Of a stretch of 64,000 nt of DNA, positions 26,000 to 34,986 are shown one piece after another. A model generated the notes under the pieces. The model was given only the letters and a program-made list of their open reading frames with translations. It searched no databases and was not told the origin of the DNA. Numbering within the stretch: position 1 is the stretch's first letter; every line of letters begins with the position of its first letter. Where the stretch lies: NCBI RefSeq assembly GCF_022606295.1, contig NZ_JAHHZS010000004.1, forward strand, positions 62,001-126,000, given 5' to 3'. The position numbers and the translations under genes are program-made. This DNA comes from Arthrobacter bambusae (GTDB lineage Bacteria; Actinomycetota; Actinomycetes; Actinomycetales; Micrococcaceae).

Positions 26000-26994
26000 G
26001 ACTGGATCCCTTCCATGGTGGCAGCGGGGGTGGCGCCGACGCCGGCGGGGTTTGCGTCCAGCGGCCCGCCTGGTGCCGTCGGTCCACCGGTGATGTGCGA
26101 GTGGTACTCCACCTCGTCCTTGGTCAGCTGGAAATAGGCCTCTTCCAGCGACGACGTGAGCGGCGTGAGCTCGTAAACCAGCACCCGGTTGTCGAGGGCG
26201 AGTTCGGCGATGCGGAGCGGCTCCACCCCGTATACCTCCAGGGTTTCCCGTTCGTTCTGTTCCACGCGGACACCGTCGCGTGCCAGCAACTCGGACAAGC
26301 GCGTCGTCTCCGAGGTACGGACCAAAGTGCGCTTGCGGGACTGGCTCTCGATCAGCGCATCCACCGTGGTGTCGGCGATGATCTTGCCGCGACCGATCAC
26401 AATGAGGTGGTCCGCGGTCTGGGCCATCTCGGACATGAGGTGGCTGGAGATGAAGATGGTCTTGCCCTGGCTTGCCAGGTAGCGTGCGAGGTTCCTGACC
26501 CACTGGACGCCTTCGGGATCGAGTCCGTTGACCGGTTCGTCGAGGATGAGCGTCTGGGGATCACCGAGGAGTGCGTTGGCGATGCCAAGCCGCTGGCCCA
26601 TGCCGAGGGAGAACCCTCCGGCCTTCTTCTTGGCTACCGCGGTGAGGCCGGTCATCTCGATGACTTCCTCGACGCGTGAGTTCGGAATCCCGTGGGTTGC
26701 GGCCATGGCGCGCAGGTGGTTGTACGCGCTGCGGCTGGTGTGCACCGCCTTGGCATCGAGCAGCGCTCCCACTTGGTGGAGCGGGGCTTTGTGCTGGGAG
26801 TAGTGCCGGCCGTTGACGATGACGTCGCCCGAGGTCGGGCGGTCCAGGCCCATGATCATGCGCATGGTGGTGGATTTGCCGGCGCCGTTCGGGCCAAGGA
26901 AGCCCGTGACTTTCCCGGGCTGTACGGTGAAGCTGATTCCGTCCACGGCTGTCTTTGCGCCGTAGACCTTCCTCAAGCCTGTTGCCTCAATCAT
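25996..26994 (-). CDS. ABC transporter ATP-binding protein (DrrA/BcrA-like)
   Basis: The 332-residue ATPase has Walker A GPNGAGKST, signature FSLGMGQR, Walker B LILDEPVNGLDPEG and switch ISSHLMSEM. The C-terminal extension beyond residue 220 is typical of exporters of the bacitracin/daunorubicin type. It is the first gene of the operon with permease, kinase and regulator. A GAGGG ribosome binding site precedes the ATG. Confidence 0.92.
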   Translation of the reverse strand: MIEATGLRKVYGAKTAVDGISFTVQPGKVTGFLGPNGAGKSTTMRMIMGLDRPTSGDVIVNGRHYSQHKAPLHQVGALLDAKAVHTSRSAYNHLRAMAATHGIPNSRVEEVIEMTGLTAVAKKKAGGFSLGMGQRLGIANALLGDPQTLILDEPVNGLDPEGVQWVRNLARYLASQGKTIFISSHLMSEMAQTADHLIVIGRGKIIADTTVDALIESQSRKRTLVRTSETTRLSELLARDGVRVEQNERETLEVYGVEPLRIAELALDNRVLVYELTPLTSSLEEAYFQLTKDEVEYHSHITGGPTAPGGPLDANPAGVGATPAATMEGIQS

Positions 26995-27158
26995 GGAAGC
27001 GTTCCCTCCGCTTGCTGCAGCTAGGTGGTGACTGTAGGTACAACGCTAGCTACCGGGAGGGCCGAATTCGCCGGTCTCAGGGATGATTCAGGGGTCACTC
27101 AGGGTAGTCCCTATGGATGACTCCGGCTTGGGCCAGGGATCCCACCGCTGGGAAAGCA

Positions 27159-28655
27159 TTAGTAAAGCGGTGAATACACCCGTAGCGCCCGGCGCTTCAC
27201 GGTGAAGTCGGCGGTCCGCACGCCGGGCAACGGCTCGCCGTCGACCGCGATCACGAGCGGTTCTCCGGACGCCTCGATCCTGAGCTCCGCCGCTTCGCTG
27301 AGATGGGTGACTTTGGACGTGTCCACGGTTCCGGTGAGGACCGCCCACAGCAGACGCAACCGTGCGAAAGGCTCATCGGCCGTCACCATGCGGATGTCCA
27401 GCACCCCGTCGTCGAGCACGGGACGGGTCAGCGGCGCCAGGTCCCGCGGGTAGTAACGGCCGCGGCCCAGGTAGAGGATCCACAACTTGTGGGGGACACC
27501 GTTGATCCGGAGAGTGGTGGGCCGTGCCGCGCCGAACGTCCGCAAGCCGGCGACGAGTCCCGCCAGGGGCTTCCCCAAGGCGGGCTGCAGCCGTTCGCGT
27601 CGTCGCACCAGGTTGGGGTAGACACCGACGCTCGCGGTATTGAGCATGATGAGTTCGGCGGTTTCGTCCTTGCCGTCGATGCCGCGGCCCGCGCTCACAT
27701 GGCCCAGGTCCGTCCATGCTGCTGCTCCCGTTTTGGCAGCCTTGAGGGCCCCTTCGAGGGATCGGGCATCCACGTCGCGCGCGAAATGGTTGAGCGTCCC
27801 GCCAGGCAGCACCAGCAAGGGCAGATCGTGCTCGACGGCGGCGGCAGCGGCGGCGCCGACAGTTCCGTCACCACCCCACACGCCCAGGGCCTTCGTCCCG
27901 GGGCGCCCTGCCGCGGCCCGGACTTCGGCAACTACATCGTCGCCGTCGGAAATCAGTCTTATATGCGATTTGGGGAATATTTCCCGAAGCTGGGCCTCGG
28001 TCTCCGGCGAGTAGGAACCGCCAAGTGCGTTGACCACAATGCTGAGCCCCTCGCCGTCGCCGACTGCAGGCGCGTCGGCCGGTGAACGGTCCGTGTCCGG
28101 AACCGGGGGCCGGGCAGGCCACCACTTTCGCGTGAGCAGCGCCGCTCCTGCGCCGATTGCCGAGCCGAGCATCACGTCGGAGGGCCAGTGGGCGCCGGTA
28201 TGAACCCTGGAATACGCCACACCTGCCGCAACCGGAGCCAAGGTCGCTCCGAGGCGGGGGCTCACCAGCGCGACGCCAAGAGTGAACGCAACCGCGGACG
28301 CCGAATGGCCCGAAGGCATCGAGGAGCTTGTGGGTTGCGGATTGACAAACCGGAATGCCGGAAGGAGTTCGGGCAATGGACGCGTCCGCGGAAGAAGCGC
28401 CTTGAACCCGAGATTGGTGACCGCCGACGCAATGCCGAGGGCCAGGAGTCCGTGGATCCCTGCGTTGCGGGGCTTCCCCGGAAATGCCGCACAAACGCCA
28501 GCCACGGCAAACCAGAGCTTGCCCTTGGTTGCGGCCCGCGAGAGGGTTTTCCACACGTCGTCATGCGGGCCTTCCGGCCACCGCGAGACCGCCCGGACCG
28601 CCGCCCGATCCAATCGCGCTATCCGGTCCGGCCCCCATCGCAGCATGCTTCGCAT
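27159..28655 (-). CDS. PAP2 phosphatase-diacylglycerol kinase fusion protein
   Basis: The 498-residue protein joins two lipid enzymes. Residues 1-185 form a PAP2 phosphatase with the three motifs KALLPRTRPLP, MPSGHSAS and SRVHTGAHWPSD, in several membrane helices. Residues about 200-498 form a diacylglycerol-kinase-like catalytic domain with VVNALGG, GGDGTVGAAA and LPGGTLNHFARDV. The first removes phosphate from lipid phosphates and the second phosphorylates diacylglycerol or related lipids, so the fusion may recycle lipid carriers or modify membrane lipids. A 16-bp inverted repeat overlaps the start region. Confidence 0.9.
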   Translation of the reverse strand: MRSMLRWGPDRIARLDRAAVRAVSRWPEGPHDDVWKTLSRAATKGKLWFAVAGVCAAFPGKPRNAGIHGLLALGIASAVTNLGFKALLPRTRPLPELLPAFRFVNPQPTSSSMPSGHSASAVAFTLGVALVSPRLGATLAPVAAGVAYSRVHTGAHWPSDVMLGSAIGAGAALLTRKWWPARPPVPDTDRSPADAPAVGDGEGLSIVVNALGGSYSPETEAQLREIFPKSHIRLISDGDDVVAEVRAAAGRPGTKALGVWGGDGTVGAAAAAAVEHDLPLLVLPGGTLNHFARDVDARSLEGALKAAKTGAAAWTDLGHVSAGRGIDGKDETAELIMLNTASVGVYPNLVRRRERLQPALGKPLAGLVAGLRTFGAARPTTLRINGVPHKLWILYLGRGRYYPRDLAPLTRPVLDDGVLDIRMVTADEPFARLRLLWAVLTGTVDTSKVTHLSEAAELRIEASGEPLVIAVDGEPLPGVRTADFTVKRRALRVYSPLY

Positions 28656-28694
28656 CCCACCAGACTATCGGCGGGTCGGATAGTCTGGTGGGAT
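28654..28694. promoter_or_regulatory. Perfect 16-bp inverted repeat at the start of the PAP2-DAGK gene
   Basis: ATCCCACCAGACTATC (28654-28669) and GATAGTCTGGTGGGAT (28679-28694) are perfect complements with a 9-nt loop. The left arm reaches into the ATG of the fusion gene on the minus strand. It could be an operator or an RNA hairpin hiding the translation start. Confidence 0.6.
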
Positions 28695-28836
28695 GGCCGG
28701 TGGTCATTTACCCGTGCACGCGTCTCGCAGCCCCCCGCGGGCATGGCTCAAGCGACACGCCTGGCAGGGCGTCACATAGGGTAAACCATCAGGTAGCACT
28801 CGGCATGCTCCAAGACAGCCACCATAGTCTTCGGGC

Positions 28837-30378
28837 ATGCTCTCAAAACCTCAACTCATCAACAGCGGCATCGGGGTGGTCGTTGTCGGCCTTGCCGCCG
28901 GTGCCTTCTTCGTGCTGAACGGCGTGCCGCAGACGGCTTCAGACACCACCGCCCGCACGGTCTCGGTCAGCGCAGCGGACCTCACCGCAGTATCTACCGC
29001 AAGCGGAAACGTCTCGCCCGCGAGCACCACGGTCATCAACGCGCAGAACTGCACCGGGCCCATCGCCACGGTCTCCGCGGTGACAGGCCAGCAGGTCACG
29101 GCCGGGCAGGTACTCGTCACCATTGATCCGACGAACGCGCAAAACGCCCTGGCGGTTGCGCAGGCCCAGCTGGATTCCGCCGCGGCGCAGGCAAACCAAC
29201 AGCAGGCCTCAGCCAGCAACCAGGTAGCTTCAGCGAGCCAAAGCCTCACCAACGCCCAGCAAACGGCCAACCTGGACGCGAGCCAGCAAGCCAGTGCCGT
29301 GGCCGCCGCGCAGACGGCCGTGAACAATGACAATGCAACCGTCGCTTCTGCGCAGGCCACCGCCAGTGCCCAGCCGAAAAGCCAACCCGCGCAATCCGCC
29401 CTCAGCGCTGCACAGGCCCAGCTGGCGAAGGACAACCAAGCACTGACCCAGGCAGCCAACCAGCAAGCCAGCTCGGCCCTCAAGGACAAAGAGCAGGTCG
29501 CCTCGGCCGCGACCGCCCTCAATTCCGCCCAGAGCGGCGGCGGCGCCACGTCCAACACGACTTCTGCCCAGATTGCGGTCGACACTGCGACCAAGAACCT
29601 GGCGGCCTGCTCACTCGCGGCCCCGGTTTCAGGTACGGTCACCGCCGTGAACGCCGTCGTCGGAGGCAACGCCGGTAGTGGCAGCTCCGGTTCATCCGCT
29701 TCCGGATCCTCCTCTTCCGGGGCGTCCGCTTCCTCCGGCAGCGCTTCCACAAGCGCCGCGAGCACCTCGTCCTCCGGGCTGATCACGATCAGCGACACGG
29801 CGCACCTGCAGGTCATCGCCAATTTCGCCGAATCGGACATCGCCGCCATGAAGACCGGCGACTCGGCCACCTTCACCTTCCCGGCACTCAAGACCGACCC
29901 GTCCGCGGCACCGGTCACCGGTACCATCACGGCAATCGCCCAGAACGCCACAACCACCAACAACGTTGTCAGCTATCCCGTGACGATCTCCATCAAGAAC
30001 CCCCCGGCTGACCTCCGGCTCGGCCAGAGCGCAAATATCTCCGTGACCACGGCGACCGCCAAGAACGCTTTGGCGGTGCCTTCGCTGGCGATCACCACCA
30101 CCGGAACCAAGCAGACCGTCAATGTCATGAAGAACGGGACCACGACGGCGGTGACCATCACCACCGGGATCACGGACAACGGCCGCACCCAGGTGCTCAC
30201 CGGGCTCAGCGCGGGCGATCAGATTGAGCTCCCGGCCATCTCCTCAACTCTTGACACCACCGGCACCACCGGACGAACCGGTGCGGGCGGATTCGGCGGC
30301 ACGGGTGGATTCGGTGGAACAGGCGGCGCCGGAGTTACGGGCGGCGGCACCGGTGGCACACGCGGAAATGGCGGGTAA
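28837..30378 (+). CDS. HlyD/MacA-like efflux adaptor
   Basis: The 513-residue protein has an N-terminal signal anchor (about residues 8-27), a lipoyl-like half (GQQVTAGQVLVTIDPTNAQN), a long Ala/Gln-rich helical hairpin (about 105-250), the second half VSGTVTAVNAVVGG and a beta-barrel region. A Ser/Gly linker interrupts the barrel near residue 285 and the C-terminus is a Gly/Thr/Phe repeat tail. In Gram-positives such adaptors work with MacB-type ABC pumps. The MacB-like ATPase follows after 6 nt. Confidence 0.88.
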   Translation: MLSKPQLINSGIGVVVVGLAAGAFFVLNGVPQTASDTTARTVSVSAADLTAVSTASGNVSPASTTVINAQNCTGPIATVSAVTGQQVTAGQVLVTIDPTNAQNALAVAQAQLDSAAAQANQQQASASNQVASASQSLTNAQQTANLDASQQASAVAAAQTAVNNDNATVASAQATASAQPKSQPAQSALSAAQAQLAKDNQALTQAANQQASSALKDKEQVASAATALNSAQSGGGATSNTTSAQIAVDTATKNLAACSLAAPVSGTVTAVNAVVGGNAGSGSSGSSASGSSSSGASASSGSASTSAASTSSSGLITISDTAHLQVIANFAESDIAAMKTGDSATFTFPALKTDPSAAPVTGTITAIAQNATTTNNVVSYPVTISIKNPPADLRLGQSANISVTTATAKNALAVPSLAITTTGTKQTVNVMKNGTTTAVTITTGITDNGRTQVLTGLSAGDQIELPAISSTLDTTGTTGRTGAGGFGGTGGFGGTGGAGVTGGGTGGTRGNGG

Positions 30379-30384
30379 TCAGCC

Positions 30385-31113
30385 GTGAACGACGCTGTCA
30401 TCCAACTGGACTCCGTGAGCAAGATCTATGGCAAAGGGGAGGCCGAAGTACGGGCGCTTGATTCCGTCAGCATCTCCATTGACCGGGGCGACTTCGTAGC
30501 CATCATCGGTGCCTCGGGCTCCGGAAAGTCCACCATGATGAACATCATCGGTTGCCTCGACGGCGCCACCCAGGGGACTTATCACCTGGACGGCATCGAT
30601 ACCGGGACCTTGGACGAATTCCAGCTCGCCCAGATCCGCAACCGGAAGATCGGCTTCGTCTTCCAGAACTTCAACCTGATACCGCGCACGCGGGCCGTGG
30701 ACAACGTCTCCATGCCGCTCGCGTACGCAAAGGTGCACCGCAAGGAACGGCGCGAGCGGGCCCTGGAAGTGCTCGCTTCGGTGGGTTTGGCGGAACGCGC
30801 CGACCACAAGCCTTCGCAGCTCTCGGGTGGACAGCAGCAGCGCGTTGCCATCGCCCGGGCGCTTGTGACCAACCCCGTATTGTTGTTGGCCGACGAGCCG
30901 ACGGGAGCCTTGGACACCAAGTCCTCGCACGAAATACTGGATCTCTTCGAGTCCTTGCACGCCAACGGCCGGACCATCGTGATGATTACCCACGAGACGG
31001 ACGTCGCGGCGCGGGCCAACCGTGTTGTGCGATTCCAGGACGGACACATCATTGAGGACCACCGGCTTCGGGACGTCCACGCCCACCCGGTAGCCACGGC
31101 GGTGCCGGCATGA
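30385..31113 (+). CDS. MacB/LolD-type ABC ATP-binding protein
   Basis: The 242-residue ATPase has Walker A GASGSGKST, Q-loop FVFQNFNLI, signature LSGGQQQR, Walker B LLLADEPTGALD and switch MITHETD. This is the close-knit LolD/MacB group that powers mechanotransmission through FtsX-like permeases. Start is GTG. Its stop overlaps the permease ATG (ATGA). Confidence 0.92.
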   Translation: MNDAVIQLDSVSKIYGKGEAEVRALDSVSISIDRGDFVAIIGASGSGKSTMMNIIGCLDGATQGTYHLDGIDTGTLDEFQLAQIRNRKIGFVFQNFNLIPRTRAVDNVSMPLAYAKVHRKERRERALEVLASVGLAERADHKPSQLSGGQQQRVAIARALVTNPVLLLADEPTGALDTKSSHEILDLFESLHANGRTIVMITHETDVAARANRVVRFQDGHIIEDHRLRDVHAHPVATAVPA

Positions 31114-32354
31114 TGATCGCCGAATCCGTCCGCTTCGCCCTGACAGGGGTGATGGCCAACAAGATGCGCTCCATCCTCACCACGTTGGGCATCTTGATCG
31201 GCATCGCATCCGTCATCATCCTGCTGGCCGTAGGCGCCGGAACCTCCAACGCCATCAAGACCCAGATCGGCAAGCTGGGAACCAACGTGCTTACCGTGAG
31301 CCGCCAGACGACAGCCGGCGGCCGAGCCGCAGGCGGACAAGCCGTCACCGGTCCGCGGTCCCGTGGCACCAACCTCACGCTCCAGGACATGGCAGCGCTG
31401 ACGGATCCCGTGATGGCCCCCGACGTCGCCGCAACGGCGCCGGTGGTCACGGCACAGAACGTCACGGGTACTTACCAGGACGCAACCCACGCGGTCGCAA
31501 CATTCGTGGGGACCACGCCGTCGTACTTTTCCATTTCGAACGACACGCTCGCGGCGGGATCCTACTTCAGCGATGGTGACGCCAGCAGCGGCACCGCAGT
31601 GGCCGTGATCGGCAACACCGTGGCGCAGGACCTGGTGGGCAGCTCGGTGACCTCGGCCGTGGGGCAGACCATCGCCCTCAATGGCCAGAACTTCGTGGTC
31701 TCCGGCGTCTTGGCTCAAAAGGGGTCCTCGGGCCTCAACGATCCGGATGACATTGTGGTAATCCCCTACAGCGCAGCCCAGGACAAGTTCACGGGGTACT
31801 CGCCGTCCCTCGCCTCGATCACGGTCCAGGCGAAGTCAGCGGACGTGATGAACCAGGCCCAGAACGAGGTTCAAATGATCCTCGATGCCAGGCACAACGT
31901 CACCTCCGCCAACCGTGACTATCAAGTGCGGAACCAGGCGCAGATCCTCACGACCGCCACCACCACGACGGCGACGCTGACCGTGCTCTTGGGAGCCGTG
32001 GCCGGCATTTCGCTCCTGGTGGGCGGGATCGGCGTCATGAACATCATGCTCGTCACGGTCACCGAACGTACCCGCGAAATCGGCATCCGCAAGGCGATCG
32101 GAGCTTCGCGGGGCAGCATCGTGAGCCAATTCCTGATCGAATCGCTCATCATTTCGCTGATCGGCGGAGTGCTCGGAATCGCCGCCGGCTATATCGGCAG
32201 CGCCTTCCCCCTGCTGGGAACACAGCCCGAAGTCCAGTGGTGGACCGTGTGGCTGTCGTTCCTGGTATCCGCGGCGATCGGCTTGGTATTCGGAATCTAC
32301 CCGGCCAACAAGGCGGCGAAACTCCGGCCGATCGACGCCCTGCGGTACGAATAG
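31110..32354 (+). CDS. MacB-like ABC transporter permease
   Basis: The 414-residue protein has the MacB layout: one helix at the N-terminus (with RSILTTLGILIGIASVI), a large extracytoplasmic domain (about 50-280) and three C-terminal helices. The MNIMLVTVTERTREIGIRKA and GASRGSIVSQFLIES segments are signatures of FtsX/MacB permeases. It overlaps the ATPase gene and completes an adaptor-ATPase-permease efflux operon. Substrate unknown; antimicrobial peptides or macrolide-like compounds are typical. Confidence 0.92.
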   Translation: MMIAESVRFALTGVMANKMRSILTTLGILIGIASVIILLAVGAGTSNAIKTQIGKLGTNVLTVSRQTTAGGRAAGGQAVTGPRSRGTNLTLQDMAALTDPVMAPDVAATAPVVTAQNVTGTYQDATHAVATFVGTTPSYFSISNDTLAAGSYFSDGDASSGTAVAVIGNTVAQDLVGSSVTSAVGQTIALNGQNFVVSGVLAQKGSSGLNDPDDIVVIPYSAAQDKFTGYSPSLASITVQAKSADVMNQAQNEVQMILDARHNVTSANRDYQVRNQAQILTTATTTTATLTVLLGAVAGISLLVGGIGVMNIMLVTVTERTREIGIRKAIGASRGSIVSQFLIESLIISLIGGVLGIAAGYIGSAFPLLGTQPEVQWWTVWLSFLVSAAIGLVFGIYPANKAAKLRPIDALRYE

Positions 32355-32412
32355 CCGCCCACAGTTCCACTCCCCAGCAACTAAAGAAAACAGCCAAACA
32401 GGAGATCCCTAA

Positions 32413-32820
32413 ATGTCCTACTCAGCACCGGAGCCCGGCACCACCAACCAGCCGGAACCCCAGCCGCCCTACACCCAGCAGCCGCACGCCGGACAGCCGA
32501 CCGCGGTCCTGCAAGCCACCGGCCAGGAACCCAGCGGACAGGGCTGGGGCCAGCCCCAGCCGTCGGAGCCGTTCGTGCCCAAGAAGCGCTTCAAGATGGG
32601 TCGCTTGACGCAGATCCTCCTTGCAGTGCTGCTGGTTGCCGTCGGGTTCTTTGCGGGCGTCGGCGTCACCAAGGCAATGGACGCGGGCCAGGCCCGTCCC
32701 GGCCGCGGCCAGTTCCAGAACTTCAACGGCGGCCAGGGCCGGAACCGGCAGAGCGGCGCTCCGACCAACGGGGCATCGCCGACCGCCATTCCTTCGGCAC
32801 CCGCCACCTCGGCTCCGTAA
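32413..32820 (+). CDS. Pro/Gln/Gly-rich single-pass membrane protein
   Basis: The 135-residue protein has a disordered Pro/Gln-rich N-terminus (1-58), one membrane helix (about 66-87, LTQILLAVLLVAVGFFAGVG) and a Gly/Asn/Arg then Ser/Ala/Pro-rich outer tail. No family is recognised. AGGAG precedes the ATG, and the gene lies 58 bp after the MacB-like permease in the same direction, so it may be an accessory of that efflux system. Confidence 0.75.
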   Translation: MSYSAPEPGTTNQPEPQPPYTQQPHAGQPTAVLQATGQEPSGQGWGQPQPSEPFVPKKRFKMGRLTQILLAVLLVAVGFFAGVGVTKAMDAGQARPGRGQFQNFNGGQGRNRQSGAPTNGASPTAIPSAPATSAP

Positions 32821-32840
32821 CTACCGCCGCCGTAGCCACC

Positions 32841-32902
32841 CAACTGACTCGCAGTTGTTGTCGTTTTGACGCTTCATAACGACAACAACTGCGAGTCAGT
32901 TG
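32841..32902. repeat. Family A palindromic repeat, copy A2 (perfect)
   Basis: Perfect 25-bp arms at 32841-32865 and 32878-32902 enclose a 12-nt loop. The arm starts CAACTGACTCGCAGTTG. It lies between convergent genes, and the MFS gene's stop codon (TGA, 32896-32898 on the minus strand) lies inside the right arm. It is the best-preserved copy of the family and can act as a two-way terminator. Confidence 0.85.
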
Positions 32903-34089
32903 CTTTTACCGAGGGGCTTCGCGGCGCCTGCCAACCACAGGGCAATCAGGATCGGAACACCGATGGCAAGCAGGGCCATGTGGATTCCGGTGTGGTCGCC
33001 CAAGTAACCGAGGAGCGGCGGACCGGCGAGAAACGCGACATAACCGATGGTCGAGACCACCGACACGCGTGCGGCTGCGCGTTTCGGATCATCCGCAGCA
33101 GCGGACATGCCCATCGGAAAGGCCAGGGCTGCGCCGATGCCCCAAAGGGCCGCACCCGCCCCGGCAAGGACCAGGTTTCCCGCGAAGACGAAGAGCGTCA
33201 GGCCCACTGCAGCGGCGGCCATGCTGACCCGCAGCACGGATACGCGCCCGAACCTGTCGATCGCGCGGCCGCCGAAGAAACGCATGAGTGTCATCGCGGC
33301 CACAAAGAGCGCAAACAAAAGAGCGCCCGTCGATTCGGAAGCATTCAGGCCATCCACCGACGCCTTGGCGATCCAGTCGTTTCCGGCGCCTTCCGTGAGG
33401 GTCGCCCCGAGGACCACGACGCCGATCAACAGGGTGCGGGAGTCCCGCCAGGCCGAGGGGCCCTTCACGGCGGGCGCGCCGTCGTCGGGCATCGTTCCCG
33501 TGGTTTCGTGGGGCATGAAGTAACGGGGTGCGATCAAGGTGAGAAGAACCACGACGCCGGCGATGACCAGCAAGTGCTCCGGAAGTCCAACGCCGATCTG
33601 GGAAAGCCACGCACCAACCACCGCACCCACAAAGGCGCCCCCGCTAAAAGCCGCGTGGAACTGCGGCATGATGGTGCGCCCGAGGCGATGTTCGACGTCG
33701 GCCCCTTCGATATTCTGCGACACATCCCATAGCCCGACCCCCACGCCGAAGAAAAACAGCGCAAGCGCGGTGGCGGCCACGGAGCCGGCCATCAAGGAGA
33801 ACGCGATGGCCGCTCCGGCAGAGGCGGCCAGCAGACCGGCAGCGCGGACGGTATCGGCCGTACCGATCCTGCCGACAACCCACCCCGCGGAGGGCAGCGC
33901 CACAAGGGACCCGACGGCGGTGCACAGCAGCAGGGTGCCCATCTGGCCTGACGTCAGGTGCAGGGTCTGGGTGACGGCGGGTATCCGGGCCGCCCAACTG
34001 GCAAAAACCAGCCCGTTCATTCCGAAGACCAGGAAGGTGGCGATTGCTGCGGCTTTGACGTTCGGGGCGGTTCGGGTGCTGGTGGTCAT
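32896..34089 (-). CDS. MFS transporter
   Basis: The 397-residue protein has twelve hydrophobic segments in two halves of six. Features include NGLVFASWAARIPAVTQTL after the first helix and GGRAIDRFGRVSVLR in the second half, as in the sugar/FucP-like YbjJ group of the major facilitator superfamily. Its stop lies inside a family A repeat. The ATG overlaps the stop of the DeoR-type regulator (ATGA), so the two are coupled. The substrate may be a sugar or sugar-like compound judging by the regulator family. Confidence 0.88.
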   Translation of the reverse strand: MTTSTRTAPNVKAAAIATFLVFGMNGLVFASWAARIPAVTQTLHLTSGQMGTLLLCTAVGSLVALPSAGWVVGRIGTADTVRAAGLLAASAGAAIAFSLMAGSVAATALALFFFGVGVGLWDVSQNIEGADVEHRLGRTIMPQFHAAFSGGAFVGAVVGAWLSQIGVGLPEHLLVIAGVVVLLTLIAPRYFMPHETTGTMPDDGAPAVKGPSAWRDSRTLLIGVVVLGATLTEGAGNDWIAKASVDGLNASESTGALLFALFVAAMTLMRFFGGRAIDRFGRVSVLRVSMAAAAVGLTLFVFAGNLVLAGAGAALWGIGAALAFPMGMSAAADDPKRAAARVSVVSTIGYVAFLAGPPLLGYLGDHTGIHMALLAIGVPILIALWLAGAAKPLGKSN

Positions 34090-34862
34090 ACGGTCACAAC
34101 TTCCACGGAGAGATTTTCAAGTAGGGTGCGTTCTTCAGTGCTTGGCTTCCGGTCCGTCACAATGACATCTACCGCATCCATGGCTGCAACCAGAGCCACG
34201 GCCTGTGCATTCCATTTACTTCCCGTGCAGGCCACGATTACCCGGCCGGCCGATTCCAGGCCTGCCCGTTTGATCGCGGCGTCCTCGAGATCGTGCGCCA
34301 GCAGGCCGTCCTTGAGGTTGATGGCACAGGGCGTGACGATTGCGGCGTCGAAACGCAAGGAGCGGATGTTGGCCTCTGCCATCGGCCCACGGAACGACTG
34401 CTCGCCGGGAACCAGGCTGCCGCCAGGCAACAAGAGACCGGGACGCCGTCCAGAGGGAATGTCGGCGGCCAGGAATTCCACCGCACGAAGGGACATCGGC
34501 ATGATGGTCAGTTCCCGCTGCGCGAGCCGGCGCGCGATTTCCGTTGCCGTGGAACCGCTGTCCAGCCACACGTGATCGCGGTCGCGGAGCAGCCGTTCGA
34601 CGCCGACGGCGATTCTCTCCTTAGCGTCCTGGTCCTCGAGTTCGCGCTGCCCATAGCCCGGGTTGTCACCGCGGTCCACGAGGCTGCGGGCCCCGCCATG
34701 CACGCGGCGCAGGACGCCGTGGGAAGCGAGGATTTCCAGGTCGCGCCGAATAGTGGCCCCCGAGGCTCCGCATTCGGCAACGAGCTCGTCAACCGTGATC
34801 TCTTCACGCTCACGCAGCAGCTCGCCAATGAGCCGGTGGCGGTCAGCAGTTCTCATGCTCAT
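34086..34862 (-). CDS. DeoR-family transcriptional regulator
   Basis: The 258-residue repressor has the DeoR HTH near the N-terminus (TVDELVAECGASGATIRRDL, then LRRVHGGA) and a C-terminal sugar-phosphate-sensing domain (DHVWLDSGSTATEIAR, later ACTGSKWNAQ and IVTDRK). DeoR proteins usually repress sugar uptake and catabolic genes. It is cotranscribed with the MFS gene, which is the likely target. An inverted repeat overlaps its start. MRTADRH, two codons in, is an alternative start. Confidence 0.9.
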   Translation of the reverse strand: MSMRTADRHRLIGELLREREEITVDELVAECGASGATIRRDLEILASHGVLRRVHGGARSLVDRGDNPGYGQRELEDQDAKERIAVGVERLLRDRDHVWLDSGSTATEIARRLAQRELTIMPMSLRAVEFLAADIPSGRRPGLLLPGGSLVPGEQSFRGPMAEANIRSLRFDAAIVTPCAINLKDGLLAHDLEDAAIKRAGLESAGRVIVACTGSKWNAQAVALVAAMDAVDVIVTDRKPSTEERTLLENLSVEVVTV

Positions 34863-34883
34863 ATGCTATCCAAGAATGAGCAT
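34855..34883. promoter_or_regulatory. Inverted repeat at the DeoR gene start, candidate operator
   Basis: ATGCTCAT (34855-34862) and ATGAGCAT (34876-34883) are perfect complements with a 13-nt spacer. The position at the translation start and promoter suits autorepression by the DeoR-type protein. Confidence 0.5.
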
Positions 34884-34986
34884 TTAATCATCAGTCGTGA
34901 TCATATGGGCGAGTGGTTTGGACGTGCCCGGCGCGAGAGCGGGGCGCGGAGTGGATGTGGAACTCGCCCTGCGTGACACCGGCTCA

